A stretch of DNA of 64,000 nt from the NCBI GenBank assembly GCA_947502925.1, contig CANNBS010000005.1:1-64000 (forward strand). The letters are read 5' to 3'. Both the position numbers and the translations under genes were made by a program. Numbering within the stretch: the stretch's first letter is position 1; each line of letters begins with the position of its first letter. This DNA comes from an uncultured Marinicella sp. Lineage in GTDB: Bacteria; Pseudomonadota; Gammaproteobacteria; Xanthomonadales; Marinicellaceae. The notes beneath the pieces were generated by a model, which made no database searches, was not told the origin of the DNA, and saw only the letters and a list, made by a program, of their open reading frames with translations. This document shows positions 1 to 8,094 of this stretch, in pieces.

Positions 1-104
1 AAGTTGTTGAGCCTGAAGTTGTTGAGCCTGAAGTTGTTGAGCCTGAAGTTGTTGAGCCTGAAGTTGTTGAGCCTGAAGTTGTTGAGCCTGAACCTGTTGA
101 GCCA
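1..104 (+). repeat. 15-bp tandem repeat encoding Val-Val-Glu-Pro-Glu
   Basis: Six identical copies of the 15-bp unit aagttgttgagcctg fill bases 1-90, followed by one diverged copy (aacctgttgagccaa) to about base 104. The unit is a multiple of three and lies in frame with the cupredoxin gene, so it encodes a repeated V-V-E-P-E linker and copy-number change would alter protein length without shifting the frame. Exact identity at synonymous positions points to recent expansion. The array starts at the window edge, so its true copy number is unknown. Confidence 0.95.
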
Positions 105-716
105 AAAATTCAGCACATGACATTGTCCGGCCGGATTCAATTAAACCAGGATAAGCTTCGCCGCCAAAATGCCCAGATCGATAAAACCGTGGTTTATTTT
201 CAGCCAGATGACACCATTCAATCATTGCCTACAAAAACACACCGCATTGTCACTGAAAACAAGCGCTTTAAACCCGATGTATTGGCCATTACCCGTGGCA
301 GTACGGTGCAATTCCCGGTGAAAGACACCATATTACACAATGTTTTTTCGGTTACACCGGGCAATAACTTTGATTTAGGCTTGTATTCACAGGGCACCAC
401 AAAAGAACATGTCTTTAATGACTCAGGCATTGTCTATGTCCACTGTAACGTCCACCACGCCATGCAAGCCGATGTGATTGTCCTGGATACACCTTATTTC
501 ACCTATGCTGATAAAAATGGCCGATATCAATTAAATAACGTTCCCATATCCGATGGCCAATTATTTTTCTGGCATCCCCGGGGTCAGCAAGTTGCTGACA
601 CCATCACAGCAAGTAGCGCCAACCGGGAACTTAATAAAACACTCGCCATTACCCGGCCTAAAGTACCGAAACACACCAATAAATTCGGCAAATCATATCG
701 CCCAACGAGAGATTAA
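3..716 (+). CDS. Cupredoxin-domain protein (methylamine-utilisation-like), 5' truncated by window
   Basis: The reading frame is open from base 3 through the repeat, so the first ATG at 117 is internal and the true start lies upstream of the window. After the acidic, proline-rich V-V-E-P-E linker comes a cupredoxin fold with plausible type-1 copper ligands: His (codon 336-338), then Cys (444-446), His (453-455) and Met (462-464) in a CNVHHAM motif. A short carboxypeptidase-regulatory-like beta domain ([17 protein letters not shown]) follows. This architecture matches proteins annotated as methylamine utilisation protein, though no mau genes are here. The Pro/Glu linker suggests a periplasm-spanning spacer as in TonB (inference). 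It is followed after 9 bp by the kinase gene, so the two are probably cotranscribed. Confidence 0.8.
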   Translation, partial: VVEPEVVEPEVVEPEVVEPEVVEPEVVEPEPVEPKIQHMTLSGRIQLNQDKLRRQNAQIDKTVVYFQPDDTIQSLPTKTHRIVTENKRFKPDVLAITRGSTVQFPVKDTILHNVFSVTPGNNFDLGLYSQGTTKEHVFNDSGIVYVHCNVHHAMQADVIVLDTPYFTYADKNGRYQLNNVPISDGQLFFWHPRGQQVADTITASSANRELNKTLAITRPKVPKHTNKFGKSYRPTRD

Positions 717-725
717 AGAAACACC

Positions 726-2702
726 ATGAAACAAGGTTTAAAACTAAGCACAAAATTAACCTGGACCGTGATTGGGCTGATTACGCTCACAGTCATGATA
801 TCCATACTCGTGACCTTATATTTTGGTCAGAATATGGCGCAAAAAACCATCCAGGAAAAGCTTAACAACAGCCAACTGATACAAGATGAATTCATCACCC
901 AAAAAGCCCGACAACTCGAATTGGTTACCTTACTGGTGGCCTCTGACCCAGCTTTTGTATCCTATATTGCCCAATCCTTGTATCAATTGGATGATGATAA
1001 CACTCAAATCGACACGTCATCCATTGCGGATTTGTTACGAGAGCGGCAACAACAATACGGCTTTGACATGGCCATGGTGGCATCAGTTGATGGCCAGTTG
1101 GTGGCCCGTTCAGACCAACCCACCGCACCGCGACGCGCATTAAATAACAAACCACTGATGGACAAGGCCATGACCGACCTGATTCCGGTCAGTGGTTTCT
1201 GGCAGGAAGGCAAACAGTTCTACCAAGCGGCCATCGTGCCATTAGCAAGAGGCAGTAACCTGGTGGGCTTTTTAATCACGGCTACCGGCATTAACAACGC
1301 CCTCGCCACGGATATTAAACAACTGACCGGTACTGAGGTTGCCATTATTCAGCATCGGGCAGACACCACCTCTGTTCTCGCCGGTACCTTTAACTTAAAT
1401 CAAAGCGAAGACATTAAGTCCAATTTAAAGCAGCTCGGCAACACCGGAACTCAATCCATTCACGAACAGCTGATTGAGGATGGCCACTATCAAAGCAGAT
1501 TGTCACTCATGGCGGACAATCATGACTTATATTATTTCAATGCGGTTGCATCAGATGTCATCTTAGCGCCCTTTAACCAGACCAGGAATGCCTTATTGTT
1601 GGTCGGTGCTCTGATGATATTAACGGCTTTAGTAATGGCAGCCTGGATTGTACGCAACACCTTGGTACCCTTGCGCAAAATCAGTCAGGCCACCCGCTTA
1701 ATGGCCGATGGAAAATACCGGGCAGAGTTTCCTGACAAAGTGGGCGCTGATTTAGCCGTTTTAAATAATTCTGTGACCGCACTGGCCAACGATATTCGGG
1801 GCCGTGAAAGTTTAGCAAGACACATGGTTCAACTGAGTAAACAATCTCAGAAAAGCATTGCGCCGCAACTCAAAAAGGACTTGATTGAGCCGGGAAAAGT
1901 CATTGGTCAACGCTTCGAAATTCTGCAAAGCATCGGCGTTGGTGGTATGGGCGCTGTGTTCAAAGCCAAAGACCAGGAATTAAATGAAGTGGTGGCACTT
2001 AAAGTTCTTAAGAACCGCCAGCAATCCAAACAGGCCATTGAACAGCTTAAAGATGAAATCCGTATGGCCAGACGCATCAGTCACCCGAATGTGGTGAGAA
2101 TTCATGATTTTGGTCAAATTGGTGACAAGGTTTTTATCTCCATGGAGTACGTACAGGGTTTTACACTGCACCAAATCATTAAACATGCCGGAAAAATGCG
2201 CCCCTTTGCGGCTCGCCATGCCGCCATTCATATATGTCGGGGCTTAGCCGCCGCCCATGAGGCCGGCGTTATCCATCGCGACCTGAAACCAGATAACATC
2301 ATTATTGAATTAGATACCTCCGTGAAGCTGATGGATTTTGGCATTGCTTCGGTGGACAATGCCATTAGTCGTGTCAATAAAGAACAGGAAATCGGTGGCA
2401 CCATGGCTTATATATCACCGGAACAAGCCCAGGGTCACGGTGCCGATGAGCGCTCGGACATATACTCTTTAGGTGCGATGCTAATGGAAATGTTTGTGGG
2501 TAAAAAACCTTTTTATGATAAAGACATCGAGCAACTGATGCTTAAACATGTGTCAGAAAAACCCGCTCAGCTCTCTGATTTTTGGGCAGATGCACCGGAT
2601 GAATTAGATGCGTTAATTGCCGCCTGCTTAGCCAAAAAACCAAGCGAAAGACCCCAGTCAGTCAATGATGTCTTACAACGTATTAAAGCCATCCGCTTTT
2701 AA
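726..2702 (+). CDS. Transmembrane HAMP-Ser/Thr protein kinase
   Basis: A 658-residue membrane receptor kinase. The first membrane helix is at about 12-34, an extracytoplasmic sensor region of about 250 residues follows, and the second helix is at about 288-309, then a HAMP linker and a C-terminal Hanks-type kinase domain from about 393. Kinase motifs are intact: glycine loop GVGGMGAVF, catalytic Lys in VALKVLK, HRDLKPDN, DFG, and SPE in place of APE, as in PknB-type kinases. It is therefore predicted to be catalytically active, with the periplasmic domain sensing an unknown signal. Coupling a HAMP directly to a Ser/Thr kinase, rather than to a histidine kinase or GGDEF domain, is less usual. 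The neighbouring cupredoxin gene suggests a redox or metal-related signal (inference). Confidence 0.9.
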   Translation: MKQGLKLSTKLTWTVIGLITLTVMISILVTLYFGQNMAQKTIQEKLNNSQLIQDEFITQKARQLELVTLLVASDPAFVSYIAQSLYQLDDDNTQIDTSSIADLLRERQQQYGFDMAMVASVDGQLVARSDQPTAPRRALNNKPLMDKAMTDLIPVSGFWQEGKQFYQAAIVPLARGSNLVGFLITATGINNALATDIKQLTGTEVAIIQHRADTTSVLAGTFNLNQSEDIKSNLKQLGNTGTQSIHEQLIEDGHYQSRLSLMADNHDLYYFNAVASDVILAPFNQTRNALLLVGALMILTALVMAAWIVRNTLVPLRKISQATRLMADGKYRAEFPDKVGADLAVLNNSVTALANDIRGRESLARHMVQLSKQSQKSIAPQLKKDLIEPGKVIGQRFEILQSIGVGGMGAVFKAKDQELNEVVALKVLKNRQQSKQAIEQLKDEIRMARRISHPNVVRIHDFGQIGDKVFISMEYVQGFTLHQIIKHAGKMRPFAARHAAIHICRGLAAAHEAGVIHRDLKPDNIIIELDTSVKLMDFGIASVDNAISRVNKEQEIGGTMAYISPEQAQGHGADERSDIYSLGAMLMEMFVGKKPFYDKDIEQLMLKHVSEKPAQLSDFWADAPDELDALIAACLAKKPSERPQSVNDVLQRIKAIRF

Positions 2703-2726
2703 ACCCGAGATGACCCGGGTTTAAAA
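2697..2726 (+). terminator. Terminator-like hairpin after the kinase gene
   Basis: TTTTAAACCCG and CGGGTTTAAAA form a perfect 11-bp stem around an 8-nt loop, overlapping the kinase stop codon. The U-tract is short (AATTAT follows), so termination strength is uncertain. The hairpin is symmetric and could also serve the convergent haemoglobin gene. Confidence 0.55.
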
Positions 2727-2732
2727 TTATAA

Positions 2733-2958
2733 GAGACCTTTGCATTAATCATGAATCGAGTTAAAAAGTCTAAAATTCCACCACTCTGCGTTAGAAAACT
2801 TGCTAATAACAGGCTCGTTTTGTTTCTGTGGTGGTTTGCCGAAGGCAAGAAGCCGCAGAACAAAAAACGTTTAAGCCGTGTATTAGACTGCGTTTCCTGC
2901 CTTGATTGGTGGAATTTTAGTTCTTTTTTCCACCGACCCAGATTAAGGCAAAGGTCTC
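2733..2958 (+). mobile_element. MITE-like element, copy 1 (226 bp)
   Basis: A non-coding element bounded by inverted ends GAGACCTTTGCATTAATC and GATTAAGGCAAAGGTCTC, flanked by a perfect 5-bp direct repeat TATAA (2728-2732 and 2959-2963). Subterminal segments ctaaaattccacca and tggtggaattttag are also inverted, so each half can pair with the other. Relative to copy 2 it carries a 70-bp core (2811-2880) that is itself an imperfect palindrome, so the whole element can form a nested hairpin. It lies between the convergent kinase and haemoglobin genes. It contains no transposase, and short open frames inside it are not credible genes. Confidence 0.85.
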
Positions 2959-2974
2959 TATAAGTCTTATCATT

Positions 2975-3421
2975 TTATTCGTAGGTAATGTCTTCACGCA
3001 TGGGAGCAAAAATGGCCAGCACCCGATTCTGAAGACGATAGGACACACCGGCTGCTTCCATGGCTGCAATAAAATCAGACACAAATACATCAAATTCAGA
3101 ATACTTAATGTCCATGCCACTGTGGGCCTCGATCATATCCAAACCTTCGTATTCACAGGGACCACCGGTTTCCATACAGATTTGATTGACAATTTTATCG
3201 TGCAGGTCTTGACGATTGGTTTCTTCAAACAAAAAGGCAATCTTCTCATTCACTAAAATACGGTCTAATAATTCAGTTGTGATGGCATCAATGGTATCGG
3301 CACCCCCTAAATCATTGTACAGTTGCTTATCTTCTGCCTGTACCTGAAATGCCAATAGACTACATGCCAGGAAAGCCACCATCCATTTATTTTTAATCCA
3401 TTGATAATTTAAAGTCGTCAT
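2975..3421 (-). CDS. Exported group 1 truncated haemoglobin
   Basis: A 148-residue protein with an N-terminal signal (hydrophobic stretch about 14-27, likely cleavage after FQVQA) followed by a truncated-globin fold of normal size. Diagnostic features are LYNDLGG near residue 35, the TGGP turn near 85-88, and H100 in MIEAHSGMD as the probable proximal haem ligand. Two cysteines (C82, C89) flank the TGGP turn and could form a disulfide in the periplasm. Known truncated globins bind O2 or NO; the substrate here is not deducible. It overlaps the DUF3034 stop by 1 nt (TAATG), so translation of the two is probably coupled. Confidence 0.85.
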   Translation of the reverse strand: MTTLNYQWIKNKWMVAFLACSLLAFQVQAEDKQLYNDLGGADTIDAITTELLDRILVNEKIAFLFEETNRQDLHDKIVNQICMETGGPCEYEGLDMIEAHSGMDIKYSEFDVFVSDFIAAMEAAGVSYRLQNRVLAIFAPMREDITYE

Positions 3422-4269
3422 TAGAAGCTCCCGTTAAGTGATAAATAGAATCCCTGCTGGTCTTGGAGTGTGGCCACATCGCCAATGTCCGCATAAGCCG
3501 CCACCACTGAAAGGTGTCGATTGGGAATCCAGGCGATAAAGACATCGCGCCAATGACTTTCAGAGGCAAAACTTAGGTTTGAGTGTTTTTGTCGAAAATC
3601 AAAACCCACTGCCCAGGAACTGTTAAGAAATAAGCCCAGTGAGGTTTCGACATTCAGATGGCGGGAACCCAGATCACCACCAAAACCCAATAAGCCGGTT
3701 TCGTTGGCTTCGGTTGAACGTAAGGTTACTGTGGCAAAGCCGTTAAAGCCAAAGGGTTTGGCTAAAAAAAGTTTACTGGCACTGAGGTAATAATCGACGC
3801 CGCTGTCATCACGGGCACCGACAATTCCGGGAATGGTGAAGTCCTTATTCTTTTTATACTGCACCCCAAAAGCAATCTGAGGCATTTTTGTATAGACAAG
3901 ATTACCGGCGATACGTACTTTGGCGCCAAATACATCCTGTCTTAAGGTGGCACCGGGCAAACCAATGGCCGGCCCCAGTGTAACCAGATCCAGTGATTGT
4001 CTGGCCACCGAGAACTCTATGCGATTATGCCAACCCACGGCAACGCCCAGTGCCTCAAATTCATAATCATCGGTATCGAGAAAAGTGTAGGCACCGGTGA
4101 AATCGGTTTCATCCGATTCACCATATCCTGCGATGGTTGCCCAGGGGACAATGCCACTGCCTGAGGAACCTTCAATTTGCATCACTGCGCCGGTGCCCAG
4201 TTGTCGGCTACCGGCCTGGGCACAAACTGCCCACAGGAAACAAAATATGGTCAGCAAACCCTTTTTCAT
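3421..4269 (-). CDS. DUF3034 family outer-membrane beta-barrel protein
   Basis: A 282-residue secreted protein: signal peptide 1-19 ending in AQA, then alternating aromatic and polar strands typical of a beta-barrel, ending in LSLNGSF with the C-terminal Phe expected for BAM-assembled barrels. The sequence fits the DUF3034 family, whose function is not established. An AGGGG Shine-Dalgarno lies just upstream of the ATG. It is first in a two-gene unit with the truncated haemoglobin and convergent with the cupredoxin-kinase pair. Confidence 0.75.
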   Translation of the reverse strand: MKKGLLTIFCFLWAVCAQAGSRQLGTGAVMQIEGSSGSGIVPWATIAGYGESDETDFTGAYTFLDTDDYEFEALGVAVGWHNRIEFSVARQSLDLVTLGPAIGLPGATLRQDVFGAKVRIAGNLVYTKMPQIAFGVQYKKNKDFTIPGIVGARDDSGVDYYLSASKLFLAKPFGFNGFATVTLRSTEANETGLLGFGGDLGSRHLNVETSLGLFLNSSWAVGFDFRQKHSNLSFASESHWRDVFIAWIPNRHLSVVAAYADIGDVATLQDQQGFYLSLNGSF

Positions 4270-4320
4270 AGAAGCCCCTTTTTTTTAAAATGAAACTCTA
4301 TTTTAAAGGGAACACGTGAA

Positions 4321-4346
4321 AACCGGGTGAAAAAATTCACCCGGTT
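4321..4346 (-). terminator. Terminator-like hairpin after the DUF4124 gene
   Basis: AACCGGGTGAA and TTCACCCGGTT form a perfect 11-bp stem with a 4-nt loop, placed just after the stop of the minus-strand gene at 4361 and before the DUF3034 gene. The downstream T content on the minus strand is modest, so it may be a weak terminator or a processing hairpin. Confidence 0.55.
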
Positions 4347-4360
4347 GATTGAGTTCAGCG

Positions 4361-5056
4361 TTATTGTGGGTCTTTAGATACGCTGGTTTGTTCGTCTTCT
4401 TCTTTATTTAATACGGGCTCGATGGATTGCGTTTGACCTGTATAAAAAAGGTATTTAGCCAGTTCATCGTTGTATTTTTCCTCGGTGTCTTTAATTTCCT
4501 GCGTTTTATCGATAATAAACAGTTTTTGGTTTTCAATTTGCTCACGGCTTTTTTCAATTTGAGCGGTAAAGGCGTCTGACACCACACCGCCACTGCGCTC
4601 TTTATCCGCGGCCCGCTTTAATAAATCATCTAAATTGCGTTTTTGTATCACCAAGTTTTCTTCCGCTAACTCAATATTTCGTTCCAGTGCGTCAATGCGC
4701 TCACGTTTAAGACGGGTGATTTGGTCTGCACTGCTGTAGGATTTAATCAGCTTATTGCGTTCAGCCTGTTGTTGTTTTTTTAGTTCAGCTTGTTTTTGTG
4801 CTTCTGCTTTCTGGCGCGCCAGTTCTTCAGCTTTTTGTTTTTTTTCTTCTGGTGTCAGGGCCCGATCCACCGAATCTTTGACCACGCCGGCCTGGTTCAG
4901 TTCTTGTCGTGCCTTATCATTGTATTCAGGCGGCACCTTATCGCTGTAATGAACTTTGCCGTCTTCATCCACCCATTTATATAACTTGGCCGATAAATCA
5001 CCCTGAAAAATTATCAGCGTGACGAGTAAAAGTAATTGTATATGTATGTTTTTCAT
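4361..5056 (-). CDS. DUF4124 domain-containing coiled-coil secreted protein
   Basis: A 231-residue protein with a signal peptide (about 1-23, DLSA) followed directly by the DUF4124 motif KLYKWVDEDGKVHYSDK. The remainder is a long charged helix (about 70-205) rich in K/E/Q/A, predicted coiled coil, with an acidic C-terminal tail. DUF4124 is common in proteobacterial envelope proteins and may bind cell-wall or peptide ligands, but its function is not known. A second DUF4124-like head occurs in the lytic transglycosylase at 58258. It lies 4 bp after the AmpE-like gene. Confidence 0.75.
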   Translation of the reverse strand: MKNIHIQLLLLVTLIIFQGDLSAKLYKWVDEDGKVHYSDKVPPEYNDKARQELNQAGVVKDSVDRALTPEEKKQKAEELARQKAEAQKQAELKKQQQAERNKLIKSYSSADQITRLKRERIDALERNIELAEENLVIQKRNLDDLLKRAADKERSGGVVSDAFTAQIEKSREQIENQKLFIIDKTQEIKDTEEKYNDELAKYLFYTGQTQSIEPVLNKEEDEQTSVSKDPQ

Positions 5057-5060
5057 TTCG

Positions 5061-5855
5061 CTAACCTATGGTAAAAATAACACTAAAAGCCACCAACACC
5101 AACCACACCATTAACATGCGTTTAAGCACCGATAAGGTGGTGTTTCGGACTGTTGTCAAATCATCTGACTGGTCCCCTTCAATTTCACAATTTTCTACTG
5201 CAAAGTCCATCGCTTCATACAGTAAAATCTGATGCTGTCGGTACCAATCTTGTCGTTTAAAGTATTGCTTGCTGTGACGCCAAATACGGTCAAAGTCACT
5301 GGCCACCAATAAAGAAAGAATCATGAGCCAAATCACCGGGTATGACAGTAGTTCATACAATCGGTTCATAATAGTTAGTTTATTCGTTGGCTCAGGTTTA
5401 ATCATGTGTGCCAATAAACGGCACAACAATGCGCCGGCTGCACCTAATAATACAAACCAAAAAACAACCACGAACCATCGGTGTATGGCCTCGTCTGTTA
5501 ATTTATTCACCAGCCACTGTGCGTTATCTTCAGATTCAGACTGTTCAACCAGTCGAATTTGTCTGGCATCAATTTCAAGTTGTTCTGGTCCAAGACAGTA
5601 ATAAAGCAGCGCACTGTTAAAAATTAAATACCACAGTTGATGGTCATGTTGATGCGCCAATAAGTGTGCAACAACGGCCACCAAAAGCACAGGAATTAAT
5701 AATAAAACCACATTTTTTAACCACGTGGGCTTAAACCAGGTTTGTTTTTGACCCAGGACGAGCAAAGATTGCCACCAGCCAAAAGATTGCAAAACCTTGG
5801 GTTTTCCTAACCAGTGAAATACACCAAAAGCAATCAATATAGCCAGCAGCTTCAT
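5061..5855 (-). CDS. ampE: AmpE-like inner-membrane protein
   Basis: A 264-residue polytopic membrane protein with hydrophobic segments at about 46-66, 73-92, 130-150, 165-185 and 240-262. The segment LLYYCLGPEQLEIDA and the overall pattern match the AmpE/CobD-like family, linked in enterobacteria to beta-lactamase induction by AmpD. No ampD lies next to it here; it overlaps rlmD by 4 nt (ATGA), so the two are translationally coupled. The family call rests on short motifs and topology, and a more generic CobD/CbiB-like assignment is possible. Confidence 0.65.
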   Translation of the reverse strand: MKLLAILIAFGVFHWLGKPKVLQSFGWWQSLLVLGQKQTWFKPTWLKNVVLLLIPVLLVAVVAHLLAHQHDHQLWYLIFNSALLYYCLGPEQLEIDARQIRLVEQSESEDNAQWLVNKLTDEAIHRWFVVVFWFVLLGAAGALLCRLLAHMIKPEPTNKLTIMNRLYELLSYPVIWLMILSLLVASDFDRIWRHSKQYFKRQDWYRQHQILLYEAMDFAVENCEIEGDQSDDLTTVRNTTLSVLKRMLMVWLVLVAFSVIFTIG

Positions 5856-7183
5856 CCTGAACTCCGACTAAACACTGCCATGGATTCCACATGGGACGTG
5901 TGTGGAAACATGTCCATGACACCGGCAGATTGCAGGCTAAAACCCAGATCATGAACCAGGCGCTGACTGTCTCTGGCCAAACTGGCCGGATGACATGACA
6001 CATATACCAAGGTCTTGGCTGAAGTTTCAGCAATCAGCGGCAGTATATCCCAGGCGCCACTGCGGGGCGGGTCAATCAAAACATGGCTGAAGTCCTGCTT
6101 AAACCATTCACTTTGACTGTGATCTTTGGTTAAATCAGCGGTGTAAAATTCCACATGATTTAACTTATTTAAGTCGGCATTATGTCGCGCCCGTTCAACC
6201 AAAGATGAATCACCTTCTACCCCAGTCACCTGCTCGCAGTGTCGGGCAATCGGTAAAGTAAAATTACCTAAACCGCAAAACAGATCCAGAACGCTGGATT
6301 CACTGTTTAAATCCATGACAGATAACACCCGGTCAATCATTTTTTCATTCATGGCCTGATTAACCTGGATAAAATCATTGGGCAAAAATTCGTACCGTAA
6401 ATTCTGCTGTGGTAACGCAAAAGACAGGCTCGGATAATCTGACCGGATAGGCGTCACTGTGTCGGGACCTTTTGATTGCAGAAACAGTTGAATGTTATGC
6501 TTTTCAGCAAAGACTTCCAGCAGGGTCATATCTTCATCAGGCAAAGGTCGCATATGGCGCATAATTAAAGCCGGTTGCTGATCACTTAAGGCACATTCCA
6601 CTTGCGGTATGTGGGTCCTGATTGTCATTTGAATAATCAGTTCCTGCAGCGGCTTAATCAAATCTGCCAGCGGCTTTTCTAACACCAGACAATCATCCAT
6701 GTCGGCCACAAAACGGCCATTTTTTTCGCGAAAGCCCACCAGTACTTTGTCTTTGCCCGGCACCCATTTGACACTTAAACGAGCCCGCCGCCGGTAATGC
6801 CAGTGACGATCACTTAAATGCGGTAGCCACTGATCCGGCTGAAGTTCTGCCATTTTCTCAAAATTAGACTTTAACGTATTGAATTTAAAGTCGATTTGCC
6901 TGTCGTCACTGACATGCATCATGGTACAGCCATTACAGCGATCATAAAACTGACAGGCCGGTTCCACCCGATCAGCCGAAGGGTTATCAATCGATTGCGC
7001 AACGGCCTCATCAAAATGACGGGTGCGTCGATTAAGCTGCGCCATCACAGTCTCGCCCGGCAGGGCATTTTGTACAAACACCACTTTATCATTGTGCCGG
7101 GCAATGCCACGGCCATCGTGACTTAAATCCGTGATCAGCAATTCAATGGGGTCTTTGGGTAAACGTTTTCGTCGTCGAGCCAT
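5852..7183 (-). CDS. rlmD: 23S rRNA (uracil-1939-C5)-methyltransferase RlmD
   Basis: A 443-residue SAM-dependent RNA methyltransferase that modifies U1939 of 23S rRNA. A TRAM domain (about 12-65) is followed by the four [4Fe-4S] cysteines typical of RlmD: C77, C83, C86 and C165. SAM-binding motif LDLFCGLGNFT is at about 299-309, DPPRSG at 371-376, and catalytic C397 in VSCHPASLARD. Length and motif order are normal. It begins a short minus-strand unit with ampE. Confidence 0.95.
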   Translation of the reverse strand: MARRRKRLPKDPIELLITDLSHDGRGIARHNDKVVFVQNALPGETVMAQLNRRTRHFDEAVAQSIDNPSADRVEPACQFYDRCNGCTMMHVSDDRQIDFKFNTLKSNFEKMAELQPDQWLPHLSDRHWHYRRRARLSVKWVPGKDKVLVGFREKNGRFVADMDDCLVLEKPLADLIKPLQELIIQMTIRTHIPQVECALSDQQPALIMRHMRPLPDEDMTLLEVFAEKHNIQLFLQSKGPDTVTPIRSDYPSLSFALPQQNLRYEFLPNDFIQVNQAMNEKMIDRVLSVMDLNSESSVLDLFCGLGNFTLPIARHCEQVTGVEGDSSLVERARHNADLNKLNHVEFYTADLTKDHSQSEWFKQDFSHVLIDPPRSGAWDILPLIAETSAKTLVYVSCHPASLARDSQRLVHDLGFSLQSAGVMDMFPHTSHVESMAVFSRSSG

Positions 7184-7186
7184 AAC

Positions 7187-7801
7187 TTATTTTTTAACCC
7201 AACGTCCGGAATTATCCTGATACAACCAGCCAGACTGAGCTTGGGCAATCCACTGTTTCACAAAGGCCTGACGTACCTGATCTTCCCATTCAGGGTGATC
7301 GTTGGCAATCGCCATTTCACGATACAATGCAATGCGATCTCGGTTTTCATCGGCCACCACTTTTTTAACCGCTTGGCGCTCTTTTAAATCCAATTGATCA
7401 ATATTCACAATTTCGACCAATCCATCATTGGTAAATCCAACCACATTTTTATTGAGATAATCTCGCAGATAATCATTTACCCGCTGCTTCATGCGCGCAG
7501 TAATGGCATCAATCGCCGGTGAAGATAAGGTGATGTCTGCTTGAGGCTGTGCATGGGCACTGCCGATGATGAAATTAAGGGGATTAATACGGGCTAACCA
7601 TGAAGATTCCTGATGGCGATGGAGTGCGCCTTGTGGATTATCTTCAGTACCTTCATCCTGTTGTTCTTCTTTAAGCACATCGCGGACGATTTTTTCCGCC
7701 GCTGATTCCATCTCAGCTGCCGGAAAATAGACATTGATGGTGACACACGCCGCCACCACTAAGAAACTTAATATAATACTTGTTCGAAACCATGTCTTCA
7801 T
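7187..7801 (-). CDS. ydbL: DUF1318 / YdbL-family lipoprotein
   Basis: A 204-residue protein with a lipobox (VVAAC, lipidated C19) followed by the family hallmark CVTINVYFPAAEME. I start it at the ATG at 7801 because GAGGAG sits at the right distance upstream; an in-frame TTG at 7816 would cover that ribosome site. In E. coli ydbL belongs to the ydbH-ynbE-ydbL operon, whose AsmA-like YdbH helps move phospholipids between membranes. Here a ydbH-like gene lies upstream, but I see no separate ynbE. A 226-bp mobile element now sits between the two. Confidence 0.75.
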   Translation of the reverse strand: MKTWFRTSIILSFLVVAACVTINVYFPAAEMESAAEKIVRDVLKEEQQDEGTEDNPQGALHRHQESSWLARINPLNFIIGSAHAQPQADITLSSPAIDAITARMKQRVNDYLRDYLNKNVVGFTNDGLVEIVNIDQLDLKERQAVKKVVADENRDRIALYREMAIANDHPEWEDQVRQAFVKQWIAQAQSGWLYQDNSGRWVKK

Positions 7802-7868
7802 CGGTACTCTCCTCAAAAAATCTTTATTATAACGAAAAAGGGGTTAACATTAACTGAACTTATGACTC

Positions 7869-8094
7869 GAGACCTCTGCATAAGTCTGAGTTATTGAAAA
7901 AATGATTGAAATCCTGTAGTTCAAGGAAGGAAACGCAAGTAATAGCAATAGCTATTGCTAAGTTTTATTCAGCGCCTCCCTGCGCTTCACCCCTTCGGGG
8001 CTTGTGTGATAATTCATTCCAGATGAATTATTCTGACGAAGAAATTCAGGATTTCAGACATTTTTACTTCATTCACGACTTATGCGGAGGTCTC
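7869..8094 (+). mobile_element. MITE-like element, copy 3 (226 bp, diverged)
   Basis: Inverted ends GAGACCTCTGCATAAGTC and GACTTATGCGGAGGTCTC enclose a non-coding element flanked by perfect 5-bp duplications GACTC (7864-7868 and 8095-8099). The interior differs from copies 1 and 2 but repeats the same design: subterminal inverted segments around gaaatcctg / caggatttc, a perfect 18-bp palindrome TAGCAATAGCTATTGCTA at 7943-7960, and a CCCC-TTC-GGGG hairpin at 7990-8000. The right end overlaps the last codons of the ydbH-like gene and supplies its stop codon. Confidence 0.85.

Noticed and set aside
2751-2963. Short open frame inside mobile-element copy 1
   Set aside because: It lies in palindromic non-coding DNA, has no ribosome site or recognisable sequence, and is broken in copy 2.
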